Shown piece after piece: positions 16,485 through 25,216 of a DNA stretch of 64,000 nt. Each line of letters starts with the position of its first letter. The first letter of the stretch is position 1. The translations under genes and the position numbers were made by a program. The stretch is from NCBI RefSeq assembly GCF_019550795.1, contig NZ_CP080545.1:753501-817500 (forward strand), written 5' to 3'. This DNA comes from Paenibacillus sp. sptzw28. GTDB taxonomy: Bacteria; Bacillota; Bacilli; Paenibacillales; Paenibacillaceae. The notes below the pieces were generated by a model. The model was not told the origin of the DNA. It did no database searches and saw only the letters and a program-made list of their open reading frames with translations.

Positions 16485-17723
16485 CTAATTTTTAATCAAT
16501 ACAGCCATATGAGTCATTGTATTTATACCATTGTGATTCAATAATTGAATAACCGCCTGTAAGTAGGATGGGTTGTGTTCAATGGTCTTGGAATAGGATT
16601 GAATCATTTTTATTACATGCTCCAGTTTGAATTCGTTTTTTCGAAAACCGGCCATCCCGATAAGATGCATTTTGATCATAGAATAATGTACAATAAGCAT
16701 CACATATTCCTCGAATAAATTGTTGCCGCGGGCAACGGGAAACAGGTTTTTATAAACGTAATTAACCAAATAATTTTCCAGGATATATTCATGATCTTTA
16801 ATAAAAGGCAAGTAATAATCGTTATAGGCTTCATCATAATGAACCGAAATTTCATCGAACTCGCAATCATCCGAATACTGCAGCCCTTGCAGGGTTTCGT
16901 TAAAGCATTCCAAGTATCGCTGATTGTTAATGGTATGAAGAAAATGCTTATCAATAATTTCTTTTATTACTTTTAACTGGAATGTATATTGGGTCGGTAA
17001 TTTGTCTAGCCCTTCTTTTAATCTTCCCTCTCCTAAATTCGACATATACATTGAAATTAAGTGTGGAATCTCATCGAGCATTCCGTCTTGCAAGTATTGC
17101 TCCAATTTCTGATAGAACACTCCCAAAATAATTAATCTTTCCCACAAATAATAAGTACGATTTTGTAGAACGTCGATAGAAAAAGAGCGTAATTCCCAGA
17201 AATATTTGTTAATATCATTAATTTCGGTATCGGTTTGTAGCCGATTAATGACCATGTTGCGTATATGAATCGATTCTTCCTTCATGTCAAATTCCATTTT
17301 ATTGGGGTTTAACAATGCAAGACGGGCAATTTCCGGGCATGACATCGTTGCGGATGTCTCGAGTATGTTATTTACCAGATTCGAAGTTCTGGGATAGGTG
17401 GCGCAAACATGTGAGAGGAAACTCTCACCTAATTTTTGTTGTATCCGGCACAAATTCTGTTCGGAGAGAAAAGAGCACTGCATTTTGGAGTCCAGTTCCA
17501 TGCTTGCATAATTTTCGGGGCTTACGTCGACGTTCTTTTTCTTGACCTTCTTATTTAATAGGGGGGACAATTCCTTATCGCGCACTCGGCCATATTTCTT
17601 ATATGTGGATTTATCGATCGTAACCTGCCAACCTGCGCAGCAGGTGTCTTCACATGCGGATCCGATGCATGAAAATGAATTCATGTATTGGGGTATGAGA
17701 GTGGTCATTTTGGTTGTACTCAT
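16485..17723 (-). CDS. fliB: Flagellin lysine-N-methylase FliB
   Basis: Predicted to methylate lysines of flagellin; studied FliB enzymes use S-adenosylmethionine and carry an iron-sulfur cluster. 412 residues. The N-terminal cysteine cluster is clear: CIGSACEDTCCAGWQVTID (about 18-36), then MQCSFL, NLCRIQ, and LSHVCATYPRTS (about 120), and MSCPEIARLAL, which is the arrangement of the FliB family; the C-terminal two thirds is helical and less conserved. ATG at 17723 with AAGGGG about 10 bases upstream. Divergent from csp, 135 bases upstream of fliD on the same strand, with a sigma-D-like promoter. Confidence 0.9.
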   Translation of the reverse strand: MSTTKMTTLIPQYMNSFSCIGSACEDTCCAGWQVTIDKSTYKKYGRVRDKELSPLLNKKVKKKNVDVSPENYASMELDSKMQCSFLSEQNLCRIQQKLGESFLSHVCATYPRTSNLVNNILETSATMSCPEIARLALLNPNKMEFDMKEESIHIRNMVINRLQTDTEINDINKYFWELRSFSIDVLQNRTYYLWERLIILGVFYQKLEQYLQDGMLDEIPHLISMYMSNLGEGRLKEGLDKLPTQYTFQLKVIKEIIDKHFLHTINNQRYLECFNETLQGLQYSDDCEFDEISVHYDEAYNDYYLPFIKDHEYILENYLVNYVYKNLFPVARGNNLFEEYVMLIVHYSMIKMHLIGMAGFRKNEFKLEHVIKMIQSYSKTIEHNPSYLQAVIQLLNHNGINTMTHMAVLIKN

Positions 17724-17782
17724 CTAAGTAGCATCCCCTTGTAATTATTTTTCGTCAACGCCGACAGTTGGCCATTATTTAT

Positions 17783-17808
17783 ATATCGTCATGTCTCTTC
17801 ATTTTGTA
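17783..17808 (-). promoter_or_regulatory. Possible sigma-D promoter of fliB
   Basis: Minus strand TACA (17808-17805), 14-base spacer, GACGATAT (17790-17783). One mismatch in each box relative to TAAA and GCCGATAT. Flagellar function of the gene supports it. Confidence 0.4.
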
Positions 17809-18014
17809 TAGCCATTTACGAACAAATTAAGATCACAGTCTACAGCAAATTAAGGCTCCAGCCTGCGGCCTTTCAGAATATTTGATCACATTCGAGCGGC
17901 AGCAAGATATGAACTGATTTGTCAAAAGGAGGGTTGTGCATTGTACTTCTTCATTTAGGGCTGATAATAACAGTTCGGCGTAATGACGCAAATGTATTCG
18001 CTTACAATTTAACG

Positions 18015-18044
18015 TTGACAATTGTGTTACAACGGTGGTATATT
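18015..18044 (+). promoter_or_regulatory. Sigma-A promoter of the cold-shock gene
   Basis: Perfect TTGACA (18015-18020), 18-base spacer, TATATT (18039-18044). Leader about 55 bases. Confidence 0.8.
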
Positions 18045-18104
18045 CCTTTTGTGGGCCACGCTTTGTGATCTCGCAGCTATTTGAAGATGAAGGGAATGTT
18101 CTGA

Positions 18105-18302
18105 ATGCAAGGTAAAGTGAAATGGTTTAACGCTGAAAAGGGTTATGGATTCATCGAGACTGAGCAAGGCGGCGACGTATTTGTTCATTTCTCCGCAATC
18201 CAATCCGAAGGTTTCAAAACGCTCGAGGAAGGCCAATCGGTTGAATTCGACATCGTGGAAGGCGCACGCGGTCCACAAGCTGCCAACGTAATCAAATTGT
18301 AA
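18105..18302 (+). CDS. Cold-shock protein (CspA/CspB family)
   Basis: Single-domain nucleic-acid chaperone that keeps mRNA unfolded. 65 residues, a complete cold-shock domain: [18 protein letters not shown] contains RNP1 (KGYGFIE) and is followed by RNP2 (VFVHFSAI), ending GPQAANV. ATG preceded by AAGGGAA, strong promoter and terminator give a monocistronic unit. The family has several paralogues per genome, so no specific symbol is given. Confidence 0.96.
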   Translation: MQGKVKWFNAEKGYGFIETEQGGDVFVHFSAIQSEGFKTLEEGQSVEFDIVEGARGPQAANVIKL

Positions 18303-18365
18303 TCATCTGGCTGTTAAGCGGCCACACCATAGATGGTTCGCGCTTAACCAAGACACGCACACAGC

Positions 18366-18392
18366 AGCCCTGGGAAACCAGGGCTTTTTATT
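18366..18392 (+). terminator. Terminator after the cold-shock gene
   Basis: Perfect 8-bp stem (18366-18373 with 18378-18385), GAAA tetraloop, T-rich tail. A further hairpin (GTTAAGCG 18313-18320 with CGCTTAAC 18341-18348) precedes it and may stabilise the mRNA end. Confidence 0.85.
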
Positions 18393-18460
18393 GTTCTCCG
18401 GGTACCGCCTTCTATCGACAATTTAATTTTCAAATAATTCAAAAAAAACAGAAAATGCTT

Positions 18461-18490
18461 TTGAGATTGGGGCGGAGGGTGTGATATACT
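18461..18490 (+). promoter_or_regulatory. Promoter of hpf
   Basis: TTGAGA (18461-18466), 18-base spacer, TATACT (18485-18490). Fits sigma-A. In B. subtilis hpf also has stress-sigma promoters; none was clear here. Confidence 0.65.
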
Positions 18491-18516
18491 AAGAGTATGT
18501 AAAGGAGGAGTGCCCC

Positions 18517-19065
18517 ATGAAATACAACGTTCGAGGTCAACACATTCAAGTGACAGACGCCCTGCGCGATTATGTCGAGAAGAAATTAAGCCGCCTGGAA
18601 AGGTATTTTGAAGCACCGATTAACACCTCCGAAACAACCGTTACCCTTTCCGTCACCAAAGGCAAGCATGCAGTGGAAGTAACCATTCCGCTTCCGGGTG
18701 TTATGCTCAGGGCGGAAGAGAAGAAGGATGACATGTACGCTTCCATCGACCTTGTCGTGGATAAACTGGAGCGGCAGATCCGTAAACATAAAACTAAAGT
18801 GAACCGAAAGTTCCGCAATGAAAGCGGTATCAGAACCTTGTTCAAGGACGACAGCGCGCCTGTGAGGGTGCTTGATGAAGAAGATGACTTGGAAGTCGTG
18901 CGGACCAAGCGGTTTACGCTTAAACCGATGGACGTCGAAGAAGCAATCCTCCAAATGAATATGGTCGGTCATTCGTTCTTTATGTTTGCAAACTCGGCAA
19001 CCAGTGAAGTGAATGTCGTATATAAACGAAGCGATGGCAAATACGGTCTCATAGAACAAACTTGA
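18517..19065 (+). CDS. hpf: Long-form ribosome hibernation promoting factor
   Basis: Binds the 30S decoding site and dimerises ribosomes into inactive 100S particles in stationary phase. 182 residues, the long form: N-terminal HPF/RaiA domain (1 to about 105, MKYNVRGQHIQVTDALRDYVEKKL), charged linker, C-terminal dimerisation domain (about 120-182) with VVRTKRFTLKPMDVEEAI and the FMFANSATSEVNVVYKR strand pair. AAAGGAGG ribosome site. Gene order hpf-secA-prfB matches B. subtilis yvyD-secA-prfB. Confidence 0.96.
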   Translation: MKYNVRGQHIQVTDALRDYVEKKLSRLERYFEAPINTSETTVTLSVTKGKHAVEVTIPLPGVMLRAEEKKDDMYASIDLVVDKLERQIRKHKTKVNRKFRNESGIRTLFKDDSAPVRVLDEEDDLEVVRTKRFTLKPMDVEEAILQMNMVGHSFFMFANSATSEVNVVYKRSDGKYGLIEQT

Positions 19066-19091
19066 AATCTTACTTACTTAAAAGATTATAT

Positions 19092-19127
19092 AAGGGCAGG
19101 CTTCCATCGGGAGCGCTGCCCTTTTCC
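19092..19127 (+). terminator. Terminator after hpf
   Basis: 8-bp stem (19092-19099 with 19116-19123), 16-base loop, short T-rich tail (TTTTCC). Confidence 0.7.
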
Positions 19128-19175
19128 AATGAAAGGATGAAGGGCATGGATATTGAGGTTGACTCTATACTCGCA

Positions 19176-19204
19176 TTGCGGGAAGTGCCGCAAACTGTTA
19201 CAAT
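19176..19204 (+). promoter_or_regulatory. Sigma-A promoter of secA
   Basis: TTGCGG (19176-19181), 17-base spacer, TACAAT (19199-19204), 36 bases before the secA ATG. Confidence 0.65.
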
Positions 19205-19240
19205 TTATCCAAAGAGGCGTAACAACGAAAGGGGAAGACC

Positions 19241-21748
19241 ATGCTCGGACTTGTAAAAAAAATATTCGGAGATGCCAACGAACGGGAAATTAAGCGTCTC
19301 ATGCGCACCGTAGAGCAAATTAATGATTTAGAGTCGCAAATTTCACAGCTGTCGGATGAAGCGCTTCGAGGTAAGACGGACGAGTTTAAAGCCCGCATCG
19401 AAGAAGGCGAGGAACTCGAAGATCTGCTCATCGAGGCGTTCGCCGTTGTACGGGAAGCCTCTAAGCGGGTACTCGATAAACGTCATTATGACGTTCAACT
19501 CATCGGCGGCATGGTACTTCATGACGGCAAAATATCTGAAATGAAAACCGGGGAAGGCAAAACGCTCGTAGCCACGCTGCCGGTTTATTTAAATGCGCTG
19601 CTCGGCAAGGGTGTTCACGTCGTCACGGTCAATGATTACTTGGCCATGCGCGACAGCGAGCAGCTCGGGCAGCTATATAATTTTCTAGGATTGACAGTCG
19701 GCTGCAACCTGCATGGCCTTACTCATGCGGAGAAGCAGGAGGCTTACGCATGCGACATCACATACGGCACCAATAATGAGTTCGGCTTCGACTACCTGCG
19801 TGACAATATGGTGCTGTACAAGGAACAGATGGTGCAGCGTCCGCTTTATTTTGCCATTATCGATGAAGTGGACTCGATCTTGATCGATGAAGCGCGGACT
19901 CCTCTGATTATATCGGGACAAGCCGCCAAGTCGACTGAGCTCTACTTCGCCGCAGACCGATTTGTCAGCCGTCTTAAAGAAGAGGAAGATTACACGGTCG
20001 ATGTGAAGCTGCGCTCTGTTACATTGACCGATGCAGGCGTGGAGAAATCCGAGCGCGCCTTCGGTATCGAGAACTTATTCGACCATGCGAACGTGCTGCT
20101 GAATCATCACATTCAGCAGGCGCTTAAAGCGCATGCCATTATGAAACGCGACGTCGATTATGTCGTTCAGGATGACGAGGTAATCATCGTCGATGAGTTT
20201 ACCGGACGTCTCATGGCCGGCCGACGTTACAGCGACGGACTGCATCAAGCGATCGAAGCCAAAGAGCAGATTAAAGTGCAGAACGAAAGCATGACGCTCG
20301 CAACGATCACGTTCCAGAACTACTTCCGGATGTACCGTAAGCTGGCCGGCATGACCGGTACGGCGAAGACGGAGGAAGAGGAGTTCAAGAAAATCTATGG
20401 TTTGGACGTAATCCAGGTCCCGACGAACCGCCAGATGATCCGTAACGATATTGCGGATGTAGTCTATAAAACCCAGACCGGCAAGTTTAAAGCGGTTGTT
20501 GAAGAAATTGTCGATCGCCACAGCAAGAACCAGCCGGTTCTGGTTGGTACCGTCTCTATTGAGAATTCCGAGCGGCTTTCGGAGATGCTGAAGAAACGCG
20601 GCATCACGCATAAGGTGCTTAACGCCAAATATCATGCCGAGGAAGCGGAAATTATTTCGCGCGCCGGCCAGGCCGGCTCCGTCACGATTGCCACTAACAT
20701 GGCGGGCCGCGGTACTGACATTATACTTGGCAGCGAGGTTCCGGCCGTTGGCGGGCTTCATATTATCGGTACGGAGCGGCATGAGAGCCGCCGGATCGAT
20801 AATCAGCTGCGCGGTCGTGCCGGACGTCAAGGCGACCCTGGTTCATCCCAGTTTTATTTGTCTCTGGAAGATGAGCTGATGCGCCGTTTCGGTTCGGAAA
20901 ACATTATGGGTATGATGGAACGCCTCGGTTTTGAGGAGGATCAACCAATCGAGAGCCGCCTCATCACGCGTGCGATCGAATCGGCTCAGAAACGCGTGGA
21001 AGGCAACAACTTCGACCTGCGTAAAGTTGTCCTCCAGTATGACGATGTCATGAACCAGCAGCGTGAAATCATCTACAAGCAGCGCCGGGAAGTACTCTAT
21101 TCGGAGAACATTCGCGATATTGTGCTTGAGATGATCAATCCGGTTATTGATCGGATCGTCGAAGCGCACTGTCCAAGCGACGATGTGCCCGAGAACTGGG
21201 AGCTTCAGGAAATCGTCGATTATGCCCAGGGCACATTCCTGTACGAGGGAATGATTACGAAGGACGATCTGTGGGGCAAAGAGAAAGAGGAAATTATTGA
21301 ATTCCTGAATGAACAGGTCCTTAAGCTTTATAACCGGCGCGAGGAAGAGATCGGCATGGAAACGATGCGCGAATTCGAGAAAGTCGTTGTGCTGCGGGCT
21401 GTGGACAGCAAGTGGATGGATCATATCGATGCAATGGATCAGCTTCGTCAAGGGATTCATTTGCGCGCATACGGCGGCACCGATCCACTGCGCGAATATC
21501 AATTTGAAGGCTTCGAAATGTTCAAGGAAATGGTCGAACATATTCAGGAGGAAGTCACCAAGTATATTATGAAGGCACATGTCGAGAGCAATCTCGAGCG
21601 TCAGGAAGTCGCCAAAGGACAGACGGAAACCGGCGGAAGCAGCGAGCCCCAGGTCAAACGTCCGATGAAGAAGGAAGAGCGCGTCGGGCGTAATGATCCG
21701 TGCCCTTGCGGAAGCGGCAAGAAATACAAGCAGTGCCACGGTCAATAA
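19241..21748 (+). CDS. secA: Preprotein translocase ATPase SecA
   Basis: Motor that pushes unfolded proteins through SecYEG. 835 residues, the usual length for Bacillales. Walker [14 protein letters not shown] (near 100), motif [18 protein letters not shown], preprotein cross-linking domain between, second nucleotide domain with NMAGRGTDI and [13 protein letters not shown], helical scaffold domain, and the C-terminal zinc-binding tail [14 protein letters not shown] that contacts SecB or lipids. AAAGGGGAAG ribosome site; prfB begins 55 bases after its stop. Confidence 0.98.
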   Translation: MLGLVKKIFGDANEREIKRLMRTVEQINDLESQISQLSDEALRGKTDEFKARIEEGEELEDLLIEAFAVVREASKRVLDKRHYDVQLIGGMVLHDGKISEMKTGEGKTLVATLPVYLNALLGKGVHVVTVNDYLAMRDSEQLGQLYNFLGLTVGCNLHGLTHAEKQEAYACDITYGTNNEFGFDYLRDNMVLYKEQMVQRPLYFAIIDEVDSILIDEARTPLIISGQAAKSTELYFAADRFVSRLKEEEDYTVDVKLRSVTLTDAGVEKSERAFGIENLFDHANVLLNHHIQQALKAHAIMKRDVDYVVQDDEVIIVDEFTGRLMAGRRYSDGLHQAIEAKEQIKVQNESMTLATITFQNYFRMYRKLAGMTGTAKTEEEEFKKIYGLDVIQVPTNRQMIRNDIADVVYKTQTGKFKAVVEEIVDRHSKNQPVLVGTVSIENSERLSEMLKKRGITHKVLNAKYHAEEAEIISRAGQAGSVTIATNMAGRGTDIILGSEVPAVGGLHIIGTERHESRRIDNQLRGRAGRQGDPGSSQFYLSLEDELMRRFGSENIMGMMERLGFEEDQPIESRLITRAIESAQKRVEGNNFDLRKVVLQYDDVMNQQREIIYKQRREVLYSENIRDIVLEMINPVIDRIVEAHCPSDDVPENWELQEIVDYAQGTFLYEGMITKDDLWGKEKEEIIEFLNEQVLKLYNRREEEIGMETMREFEKVVVLRAVDSKWMDHIDAMDQLRQGIHLRAYGGTDPLREYQFEGFEMFKEMVEHIQEEVTKYIMKAHVESNLERQEVAKGQTETGGSSEPQVKRPMKKEERVGRNDPCPCGSGKKYKQCHGQ

Positions 21749-21803
21749 TGCCGCCCTGCGCATAGGGTAGGGCAGAACTATATTTTGAGGTGAAGCGACA
21801 GTC

Positions 21804-22914
21804 ATGATAGATATAACGGTCAAGCAAGACCTGCGTGAAGTGGCGAAGCGGCTCCAAGAACTTAGGGGGTCTCTTTGACCTCGACATCAAGCAAGAGCTG
21901 ATTGCCAACTACGAAGAGAAGATGACGGCGCCCGATTTCTGGGACGATAACGACAGGGCGCAGAGCACGATCGCAGAGCTGAATGCAGTCAAGTCCGTCG
22001 TTGAGCAGTATGAGCGAATGAACGGCGAGAAGGAAGACCTCGAGACGATGCTTGAGCTGGCGGAGGAAGAAGGCGACGACGAATCGCTTGAGGCCGAAAT
22101 CGCCAAAAGCGTAGCGCAGCTTGTTGGTAAGGTAAACGAGTTCGAGCTGCAGCTGCTGCTCAGCGAGCCTTACGATAAGCTTAACGCCATTCTCGAGCTG
22201 CACCCGGGGGCGGGCGGCACGGAGTCTCAGGATTGGGGCCAGATGCTCTACCGGATGTACACGCGCTGGGCTGAGAAGCGGGGCTTCAAGGTCGAGGTGC
22301 TTGATTATTTGCCTGGCGATGAAGCGGGCATCAAGAGCGTTACGATTTCGATAAAAGGGTACAACGCCTACGGCTATCTGAAGGCTGAGAAAGGCGTTCA
22401 TCGCCTCGTTCGAATTTCGCCGTTCGATGCCTCCGGGCGCCGGCACACTTCATTCGCTTCCTGTGACGTTATGCCGGAGATATCCGACGATATCGAGATC
22501 GATATTCGGTCCGAGGACCTCAAGGTGGATACGTACCGCTCTAGCGGTGCGGGCGGACAGCACGTCAACAAGACGGAATCGGCCATCCGGATCACGCATA
22601 TCCCGTCGGGCATCGTGGTCGCATGTCAGACACAGCGCTCGCAGATCCAGAACCGCGAGCGTGCAATGCAAATGCTTCGTTCCAAGCTTTATGAGCGCAA
22701 GATCGAAGAGCAGCAGAAGCATCTGGCGGAAATCCGCGGCGAGCAGTCCGACATCGCATGGGGCAGTCAAATCCGCTCGTATGTATTCCATCCGTACAGC
22801 ATGGTCAAGGATCATCGCACAGCGGTTGAAACCGGCAACGTCGGAGCGGTTATGGACGGCGACCTTGATGCCTTCATCGACGGATATTTGCGCAGTCAAA
22901 TTCGCCATGAATAG
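21804..22914 (+). CDS. prfB: Peptide chain release factor 2 (programmed +1 frameshift)
   Basis: Releases peptides at UGA and UAA. The gene is read in two frames: codons 1-24 from ATG 21804 to CTT 21873-21875, then TGA at 21876-21878 is bypassed by a +1 shift and translation continues from GAC at 21877, giving about 369 residues. Evidence for class RF2: [13 protein letters not shown] (the SPF discriminator of UGA recognition) and the catalytic GGQ in [20 protein letters not shown] lies ahead of the ATG. Low RF2 raises frameshifting and so its own synthesis. Follows secA as in B. subtilis. Confidence 0.97.
21861..21879 (+). promoter_or_regulatory. prfB programmed frameshift site
   Basis: CTTAGGGGGTCTCTTTGAC contains the SD-like AGGGGG, a slippery CTT and the in-frame TGA, the standard RF2 autoregulatory signal. 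Frame 0 enters at 21804 and the product frame leaves at 21877. Confidence 0.97.
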
Positions 22915-22949
22915 CTAAGATGATAAGCGCATGCATAGGCAGGGCAAAG

Positions 22950-22985
22950 AGTTCCTACACTGATAAGATGTAGGAGCTTTTTTTT
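22950..22985 (+). terminator. Terminator after prfB
   Basis: 10-bp stem (22950-22959 with 22969-22978, one G-U pair), 9-base loop, run of eight T. Confidence 0.88.
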
Positions 22986-23028
22986 ATATTTATATTCAGT
23001 ATGGGTCCGTCAGCCGAGGAGAAATCTT

Positions 23029-23985
23029 ATGAGCGCGGAAGGATGGAAAGGAGAGAACGACATGGTGAGTGAACACAGCGAGGCTGCCCGAGAAGCGGCA
23101 ATCTTGGAACGCACCAGGCGCCGCAGACGGGCAGGCGGAAGTCCGCTCGGCCCCCGGTCTCGGGCGGCTATTAATGTACTTCTGCTGTTGTCAGGTTCGC
23201 TGCTGATCGCTTTGAGCTTCAATCTCTTCCTCGTACCGCTTGGAATCGCCTCCGGCGGCGTGTCCGGAATATCCATTCTGGTGAACAGGCTTACCGGCAT
23301 TCCGCCTGCATTCACTCAGTGGGGGCTCAATGTGCCTTTATTTGTTCTCGGGCTATGGCTGCTTGGCAAGCGTTTCGCACTCAAGACGGCGCTTGGCTCA
23401 TTCGTGCTGCCTCTATTTGTTTTGCTCACGTCACAGTGGCCCCCGCCGACGAACAACGCGATGCTCGCCGCCATCTATGGGGGGATCGGCGTCGGAGCCG
23501 GGCTTGGCCTTGTGTTCCGGGGCCAGGGCTCTACGGGAGGACTCGACCTTGCCGCGCAGCTGCTTCACCGTTTTACCGGCATCCGTCTGGGCCTTGCCGT
23601 CGCCTGCTTCGACGGCCTCGTTATCGCGGCGGCCGGCTTGCTGATTGCGCCGGAGAATGCGCTTTATGCGCTCGTAGGGTTATTCGTAACGACGAAGACT
23701 ATCGATTTTGTCCAATCGGGCTTATCGATTTCCAAAGTGGCCTTTATTATTACAGACCGTCCGGATGCGATTGCACAGGTGGTGCTGCACGATTTGGACC
23801 GGGGGCTGACCAGACTCGACGGCCGCGGCGGTTTTACGGGAGAAGAGCGAGCTGTGCTGATGGTAGTGGTCGGGAGAGGAGAAGTGTCGAAGCTGAAACA
23901 GCTGGTGCGTGCGGCGGACGCGGGTGCTTTTGTCATCATAAGCGATACGGCGGAGGTGCTTGGCGAAGGGTTTAACCTGCCGTAA
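23029..23985 (+). CDS. YitT-family membrane protein with DUF2179 domain (YvjA-like)
   Basis: Multi-pass membrane protein of unknown transport or sensory role. 318 residues: basic N-terminus, then five to six transmembrane segments (about 45-250) with the family signature NLFLVPLGIASGGVSGI and GSTGGLDLAAQLL, followed by a cytoplasmic DUF2179 domain (about 255-318, LTRLDGRGGFTGEERAVLMVVV) which ends EVLGEGF. Two starts are plausible: ATG 23029 with GAGGAG and ATG 23062 with AAAGGAGAG; the longer one is reported. Gene order after prfB fits B. subtilis yvjA. No terminator is seen before the arg promoter. Confidence 0.88.
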   Translation: MSAEGWKGENDMVSEHSEAAREAAILERTRRRRRAGGSPLGPRSRAAINVLLLLSGSLLIALSFNLFLVPLGIASGGVSGISILVNRLTGIPPAFTQWGLNVPLFVLGLWLLGKRFALKTALGSFVLPLFVLLTSQWPPPTNNAMLAAIYGGIGVGAGLGLVFRGQGSTGGLDLAAQLLHRFTGIRLGLAVACFDGLVIAAAGLLIAPENALYALVGLFVTTKTIDFVQSGLSISKVAFIITDRPDAIAQVVLHDLDRGLTRLDGRGGFTGEERAVLMVVVGRGEVSKLKQLVRAADAGAFVIISDTAEVLGEGFNLP

Positions 23986-24011
23986 GGATATAACCGGAAC
24001 TTCATTTTTTC

Positions 24012-24049
24012 GTTGTATTTAAATAAATTACTATGTATAATAATACAAA
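24012..24049 (+). promoter_or_regulatory. Arginine operon promoter with two overlapping ARG boxes
   Basis: Sigma-A promoter TTGTAT (24013-24018), 17-base spacer, TATAAT (24036-24041). An 18-base palindrome TATGTATAATAATACAAA (24032-24049) fits the ArgR/AhrC box (TG-AT-N4-AT-CA) with two symmetric mismatches and covers the -10; a weaker copy at 24012-24029 covers the -35. Boxes are 20 bp apart, close to one helical-turn pair. A second weak promoter (TTTCCT/TAAAAT, 24060-24088) lies downstream. Confidence 0.72.
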
Positions 24050-24126
24050 ACATAGGCTATTTCCTCTGTCCGCCGGTTCGTGTAAAATGGATAGTTAGGA
24101 AGTAAGACGGATGGGAGCGAAATAGC

Positions 24127-25176
24127 ATGAGTACTAAATTGAAAGCAGCGATTATCGGATCGACCGGATACGGAGGCGTAGAGCTGATCCGGCTGCTCGC
24201 AAGTCACCCGCAGGCTGAAGTGACGTCGGTTATTTCATCGTCCAGCGCAGGAGCGCCGATTGCTGAAGGATATCCGCATTTAACTGAAATTCGCACCGAT
24301 TTGCTCGATGACGTCGATCCGGCGCTTATCAAGAGCAAAGCGGATGTTGTTTTTATAGCGACACCGGCCGGCATTGCGGCCAAACTTTCGCCCTCGCTGC
24401 TTGAAGCGGGGTTGAAGGTCATCGATATATCCGGCGATCACCGGCTCAGGTCGCGCGAGCAGTACGAAACCTGGTACAAGAAGGAACCGGCGCACCAGCA
24501 ATATCTTGACCGAGCGGTATACGGACTTGCCGAGGTTTACGGGGATGCGGTATTGGGCGCCGATTTTGTTTCGAACCCGGGCTGTTACCCGACGGCGACG
24601 CTGCTGGGACTCGTTCCGGCGGTCGAAGCGGGATACATTGACCCGTCTACGATCATCATCGATGCCAAATCGGGCGTATCCGGTGCAGGCCGCGGTGCAA
24701 GCCTTGGTTATCACTATCCCGAAATCAACGAAAATTTCAAGGCTTATAAGCTCAATAAACACCAGCATATACCGGAAATCGAGCAGGTGCTGTCAAGCGC
24801 AGCCGGCCATCCTGTCGTAACCACTTTTACAACGCATTTGGTTCCAATGACCAGGGGTATCATGAGCACGATGTACGCGACTATCAAAGACGGTCGAAGC
24901 GCAGAGGACTTTATTTCCTTATACCGCAATTATTATGAAGGACGCCCTTTCGTACGTATTCGCAAGCAGGACACCTGGCCTGCTACGAAGGAAGTGTGGG
25001 GGTCGAATTATTGTGATATCGGCTTTGCCGTCGACGAACGGACCGGACGCGTGACAATCGTGTCGGTTATCGACAATCTGGTCAAGGGCGCGGCAGGGCA
25101 GGCCGTGCAGAATTTGAATCTCATGATGGGCTGGGATGAGACGCTCGGACTCCGGTTCGTACCCGTTTATCCGTAA
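24127..25176 (+). CDS. argC: N-acetyl-gamma-glutamyl-phosphate reductase
   Basis: Third step of arginine synthesis: NADPH-dependent reduction of N-acetylglutamyl phosphate to the semialdehyde. 349 residues: Rossmann motif GSTGYGGVELIRLL (near 10-24), active-site cysteine in FVSNPGCYPTATLLG (near 150), and the substrate-binding GVSGAGRG segment. First gene of a seven-gene arg operon, ATG behind GGGAGCG, 78 bases downstream of a promoter covered by ARG boxes. Nothing unusual in length. Confidence 0.98.
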   Translation: MSTKLKAAIIGSTGYGGVELIRLLASHPQAEVTSVISSSSAGAPIAEGYPHLTEIRTDLLDDVDPALIKSKADVVFIATPAGIAAKLSPSLLEAGLKVIDISGDHRLRSREQYETWYKKEPAHQQYLDRAVYGLAEVYGDAVLGADFVSNPGCYPTATLLGLVPAVEAGYIDPSTIIIDAKSGVSGAGRGASLGYHYPEINENFKAYKLNKHQHIPEIEQVLSSAAGHPVVTTFTTHLVPMTRGIMSTMYATIKDGRSAEDFISLYRNYYEGRPFVRIRKQDTWPATKEVWGSNYCDIGFAVDERTGRVTIVSVIDNLVKGAAGQAVQNLNLMMGWDETLGLRFVPVYP

Positions 25177-25216
25177 AATCAGTTTGCAATTCAGTTGAAG
25201 GAGACTCGATCGAACA

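Larger units (their letters stand above)
17724..18104. other. Intergenic region between fliB and the cold-shock gene
   Basis: 381 bases without a supportable gene. It holds the sigma-D-like promoter of fliB (minus strand, 17783-17808) and the sigma-A promoter of the cold-shock gene (18015-18044). A strong SD-like AAAAGGAGGG at 17924-17933 is followed only by frames of 5 to 15 codons. Confidence 0.7.

Noticed and set aside
17924..17983. SD-like AAAAGGAGGG followed by tiny frames
   Set aside because: The best start (GTG 17936) is only 3 bases from the site and gives 15 codons; TTG 17941 gives 5. No conservation test possible.
20843..21823. 326-residue minus-strand ORF antisense to secA
   Set aside because: Shadow of a well-conserved gene in a codon-biased region.
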